NCBI GenBank assembly: GCA_900239685.1
Contig: OENT01000764.1
Coordinates: forward strand, 1-64,000
DNA: 64,000 nt
Direction of reading: 5' to 3'
Source of the DNA: Rotaria macrura
Lineage: Eukaryota; Rotifera; Eurotatoria; Philodinida; Philodinidae
Made by a program: the position numbers and the translations under genes. Below, in pieces: positions 59,986 through 64,000 of this stretch (position 1 is its first letter; every line of letters starts with the position of its first letter). A model generated the notes under the pieces. The model searched no databases. It worked only from the letters and a program-made list of their open reading frames with translations, and was not told where the DNA came from.

Positions 59986-60186
59986 TTACGATGATGTAGA
60001 TGTAGATGTTAATCCTTGTTTTGTTAAAACTTTTAATACTTGAATAATAGCTTCTGGTTTAATGTTAAGTTTGAGTAGTTCAAGAATTATTTTAAATATT
60101 CGTTCATCAATTGTTATATTCGATAGACGAACTAATTCAAATAGATGAGCTTCATCTAATTTCAAAGGTGTAAAATCATTCGACAT
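59986..60186 (-). CDS. MZT2: mitotic-spindle organizing protein 2 (MOZART2)
   Basis: A 66-aa single-exon gene. MZT2 binds N-terminal helices of gamma-tubulin complex proteins and helps organise the gamma-tubulin ring complex at centrosomes. The core LDEAHLFELVRLSNITIDERIF then KIILELLKLNIKPEAIIQVLK lines up with the vertebrate core, whose landmarks are AELFELAQ, LDPEVFKI and DLLKLNVAPLAVFQMLK. The long low-complexity tail of vertebrate MZT2 (~158 aa) is absent; the protein ends in a Ser/Thr run. I start at the ATG at 60186 because it directly follows TTTTCAG, an ideal acceptor; a leader is probably spliced here. The sister family MZT1 is the main alternative but fits the LFELAQ/LLKLNV positions less well. 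RPTOR starts about 300 bp downstream on the same strand. Confidence 0.8.
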   Translation of the reverse strand: MSNDFTPLKLDEAHLFELVRLSNITIDERIFKIILELLKLNIKPEAIIQVLKVLTKQGLTSTSTSS

Positions 60187-60188
60187 CT
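60187..60188 (-). promoter_or_regulatory. probable (trans-)splice acceptor at the MZT2 start
   Basis: On the minus strand TTTTGAATTTTCAG abuts the ATG with no intervening base. Cis-splicing to an upstream non-coding exon is the alternative. Confidence 0.55.
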
Positions 60189-61052
60189 GAAAATTCAAAA
60201 GATAACATGTATACAGATAAAAATCAATCGGATTAACACAAAAGACGGCAAACTAAATTTCTAGTAATACGTTTTATCTTTCAATTTAAATCAGATTTTG
60301 TAATTTGAAAAAAAACATCTAGAAATCTATCTTTGACTTATTTCTTGATAAATTAGCACTTATGCATACAATCTTCCAATAGGTTTAACGAAACTCCAAG
60401 TTCATTTGAAAAAACATAGTGAAAGTGGGTCATCTATTGCACTCATCTTTTCCTCATAGTTCTTTCATAATAGAACATTAACTTGAAAAATTAATTAATT
60501 AAATTTTCAAGTGAAACTAAGTACATTTTCTTGATCTTCAATTGTTTTGAGTATTCATGAGAATAGATTCTAACTGGTTATCTAATTATTGACGATTCTA
60601 AGTATTGTTTTATTTTTCTACATTGTAATCAAATAAGGATAATAATTGTATATTCTAAATCGGTCATATATTATGTTCGATTATTTCAAAATAGGTATGG
60701 TAACGTAAATCTAAAGGATCTCATTTCATAGTCTAATTTATCATTCGTCACATGTTCAACATAGATATTTTAACTCAATAGATTTACTAGCTTACATAAG
60801 TGATAGAGATGAACAATAGATTTCGTTCGATATTTAACTCTTGGTATATCTATTAATTAGAAATAAAACGAATAATTATTATGGGCTTGGTTAGTGTATT
60901 AATATTTGACAAAAATAAAATGAGATAAACATACAGAGACAAATATATAAATATATGAGTATATACATTGATGTTTGACGGTACAATCGATTGAATCGAA
61001 ATAAATAAATGAGACATGAAAAAAATAGATCAAGTTCGTTCCTATGATAATT
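60189..61052. other. spacer between LMBRD1 and MZT2
   Basis: 864 bp, AT-rich, no supported gene; all genes on either side are transcribed leftward. Confidence 0.5.
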
Positions 61053-64000
61053 CTATTCAATTAATCGCTCATCTTCATCATCACCATGTACTAATAGAGT
61101 TTCGGCGGTAAATTCTTGAATGTTCGATTCACGATTACGAACTAATTTCAATATAAAACTGCCAATAAAGATCTTCAAGAAAGAAATATCGACAATGAGT
61201 GATTTCAATTAACAAGAAATTATGCAATTATATTTACAATGAGAAATAGCCAACTAAGACAAAAATAAATGGCTCCAAAAAACCAAACTTTATAGAAAAA
61301 TCGAAGTATAATACGACCCATCACTGTCATTTGACAAGCATCTAAAATGAATAGTTTTTATTAGAAAAATTTTTGATTGTTTAATAAAAAAAATGTTTAC
61401 CTGTTGTTACGAATTGTGTACATGTTTGAATAACAACCGTTCCGTTCTAAATACGTTTAAAGTAAATAGTTCATTTCTTCAATGAATGTTATCTATTGAC
61501 GATTTTATCATAGAATTATTTATAGTTATATCGAACATATCATACTCGCGAATCTGTTATTAGTTCAAAATATTCGATAACAAAACGTAGGAATATTGTT
61601 CTCGATCTTCAAAGTATTACTGTGACGAGGCATTCGTGAGTTTTATCTGACGAGACAACACAGACTTCTATCCATCTCTTACTGTTCAATGCTTGCTGTC
61701 ATCAATATTCCACTTAACAAAAGAAATATTCTATGCGAAAAACTTTTCTAACTTCTGCTTAAATTCTTAATTCACTGAAACTATATCAATATTGAAATGT
61801 CTTTTAAATAGAACATACAGTATTAATTGTTGAATAATGTTGATCACCATAGATAGCATACTGAGGAATGAGAAGATAAACAAATACATTGATGGCAACC
61901 ACAATAAACATTAATAATGTACAAAGCATTAAAATAGCTTGTGGTTTTGTTCTTCCACGAGAAAATCGATATACCTTCGTTGAAAGAAATATATTCATAA
62001 AATTAAAATTCATTCATATGATTAACATACTCGAACCCACAAATACCAAATGCCAACTTGTTGTAAACCATAAAGCGATGTTAATATTATATAGACCATT
62101 AAACCGGTAAGAACAAGATAATTGATTGGATAATACTGAAACGAAAGAATTTATTTGAACGTTCATATATCTTATTTTATTATCTTACTTTTCCAGTCCA
62201 TGTTAACACAATATCAATAGGATTTGGTAATGTTTGATTACCTTGTGCAAAGATTTGCTTCATATTAACAAAATTCATGCATTTATTAATGTTACTTAAT
62301 AACATTGAAATAAATATAAGTACAGCAAAGCCAAATAGAAGCGTTCCAAAAATCATTTGTATTGGTCGATATAAATAACGACATTTAAAACAAATACTTC
62401 GTCGAACGATTATTATCGATTCTTCATTTCGACATAAAGCAGCATCTTGTTGTTCAAGGTCAGTTAATCGACGTTTTTCAGGATCTGGCATGGGAATATG
62501 TCGTGGATACTAAACAATCAACATAGTTATCAATAAGTCTGAACTATTAATCAAATCAAAGTTGAAAGAGTGAATACGGGTGTTAGATGAACTTGTTTCT
62601 CCAGAAGTCAATTATAAATATGGTTTCATGTTACACACTAGGTAGATGAGTAGATAATGCGATCTCTATCGAATCTTTCCAATAGATGAGAACGTGACTT
62701 TGACTCTTAGGTATTGTCGTGGTTCGATAGCGATTACATTTCTAAAAACGTAGTAGTGCATTTTCTGATCACTAGTCTCTAGGTTTATGTTACCAGTTCG
62801 TTTCACAAAAATGTCACATTCCTGTATTGAGATTCTGATTGCTAGAAATGAGAATAGCTCATGATTTCTTTGACCCAGATAGTTAGAATGTAAACAAGTT
62901 CAATATAGAACTTAGTTCAAATATTATATATTCACACCCTATACTCATAGAAAGCCTGTGCATAAGTTCTATCGTGTGGTAGACATTTCACGAAGATGTG
63001 AATGAAAAGTGTCATGTCCTACATTATGAAGTTTTCTTCTTGTATGTCGCAACATAAGTGTTTTTGTTATTATGTCTCTTTCATAACTCGTACTGTCACA
63101 TCGAAGGTGATGAGTATATGTTTGTTTTATTGCAACGGAAGTGTAATGTAATTAATAGGGAATGATTTCGTGTGAAAAAATTAATCCATCTGTTTGAATT
63201 TCAAAACAAGATCATTAGCTGATAGACTCAAGTCTCTTGCTTATACTTTTGACTAGCATATTTTATGTTGATCGTCATTTTACATACAGTATATTACCAA
63301 TCGAGAAAAACAACAAGTTATTTTAAACGAACATGATACTACTAGATCATTTCTAACAGAAGCATTGTTTTACATACTCGAGTCTTGAGTATTCGTATTT
63401 GATTTTGTATGTCAGCACGTTGTTCTTCGATTGATGCTTGTTCTAAACGTGCACTTCTTTTACCACGAATCAATGACAATGGACATGCAATTGAACCATA
63501 GCCCTCATTTAAAACAACGATTAGATTTAAAACATTTCTAATTCAAATCACTTACTGTATAAATGGTGAGAAGAAAAAATCCAATAATACTTAAAGTAAA
63601 TATTGCGAATGAAATTGAATCTGCAACTCCTATAAAATTCGATTGAATTCAATAAAAACGATTGTTAACATGCCGTTCTTTACTTGAACTATCAAAATGA
63701 TCGATCAGATATTTCACATTATCCCATTCGCTTGTTGAATTATTCGATGGTAATGTTGCCAATTGAGGAATGAATACTCTGAACGAAGTCAAGAAGAAGA
63801 AAAAAACGATAGTCGATTATGAAATTAAAAAGAAAAAAGGAAGATTGAATAATAAATATTACATACCCGAGTAGAATTAAAATAATAAGAACAACTAAAA
63901 ATCCGATTGTCCATTTAGCTGCTGAATATATTCTCTAGAACATGAAGAAATGAAAGGGAATAACGATTGATATCATAACGTTAATACTTTTGATATTATT
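61053..64000 (-). CDS. LMBRD1: LMBD1, lysosomal cobalamin transport escort protein (5' end outside window)
   Basis: At least nine coding exons are visible, ending at the TAG at 61053-61055; the first exons lie beyond 64000. LMBD1 is a multi-pass lysosomal membrane protein that works with ABCD4 to export vitamin B12 to the cytosol. Recognised exons, 5' to 3': IYSAAKWTIGFLVV near 63930; a luminal segment with NNSTSEWDN (63680-63780); DSISFAIFTLSIIGFFLLTIY; GYGSIACPLSLIRGKRSARLEQ (near 63400-63510), matching the GYG...L-LIRGTRSA motif; MPDPEKRRLTDLEQQ plus IFGTLLFGFAVLIF (62180-62491); YYPINYLVLTGLMVYIILTSLYG and GIWYLWVR (about 62030-62140); YRFSRGRTKPQAI with IPQYAIYGDQHY (about 61813-61978); a Cys-containing loop (near 61400-61440); FYKVWFFGAIYF; and an acidic C-terminal tail. 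Confidence 0.93.

Overview
The window is nuclear DNA of a small-genome animal, most likely a bdelloid rotifer (Adineta/Rotaria-like). The evidence is an AT-rich background, animal genes split by very short GT-AG introns (often 35-70 bp), a protein family at 17.9 kb that I know mainly from bdelloids, and several start codons that sit 0-2 nt after a splice-acceptor AG, as expected for spliced-leader trans-splicing. There is no bacterial-style operon, rRNA, tRNA or CRISPR array.

Left part, 1-31 kb: gene-poor and accessory in character. It holds an intronless membrane-anchored sulfotransferase (3.3-5.0 kb), a possible small membrane protein (9.2-9.4 kb), a 1.1-kb hAT-type transposon with perfect 8-bp target duplications (15.96-17.08 kb), and a group of immune/cell-death-like genes at 17.9-25.6 kb. 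That group comprises a rotifer-expanded domain protein, a SAM-PARP protein whose first catalytic residue is Tyr instead of His, a caspase-fold protease with an intact His/Cys dyad, and an unrecognised 294-aa protein. A secreted cysteine-rich peptide lies at 28.7-28.9 kb. Nine degenerate GT-rich to CA-rich fold-back blocks, related in sequence to the TGTGGG-type bdelloid telomere repeat, are scattered here and were not seen to the right. A MITE-like inverted-repeat element and other palindromes add to the subtelomere-like picture.

Right part, 31-64 kb: conserved single-copy animal genes. In order these are TMEM65 (+), SDHAF2 (+), the C-terminal half of POC5 (-), mitochondrial ribosomal protein uL4m/MRPL4 (-), TP53I11 (+), RPTOR/Raptor (-), MZT2 (-) and LMBRD1 (-, running off the right edge). 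I reconstructed exons by hand from splice sites, reading frame and family similarity. Three of these genes serve mitochondria (TMEM65, SDHAF2, MRPL4), two serve centrosomes/centrioles (POC5, MZT2), and two serve lysosome/mTORC1 biology (LMBRD1, RPTOR).

A ~540-bp dispersed repeat occurs twice in opposite orientation: between POC5 and MRPL4, and inside RPTOR intron 5, which it expands. Two isolated N characters (38711 and 54862) mark unresolved assembly positions in homopolymers. All names rest on reading the sequence and on remembered family features; no search was run.
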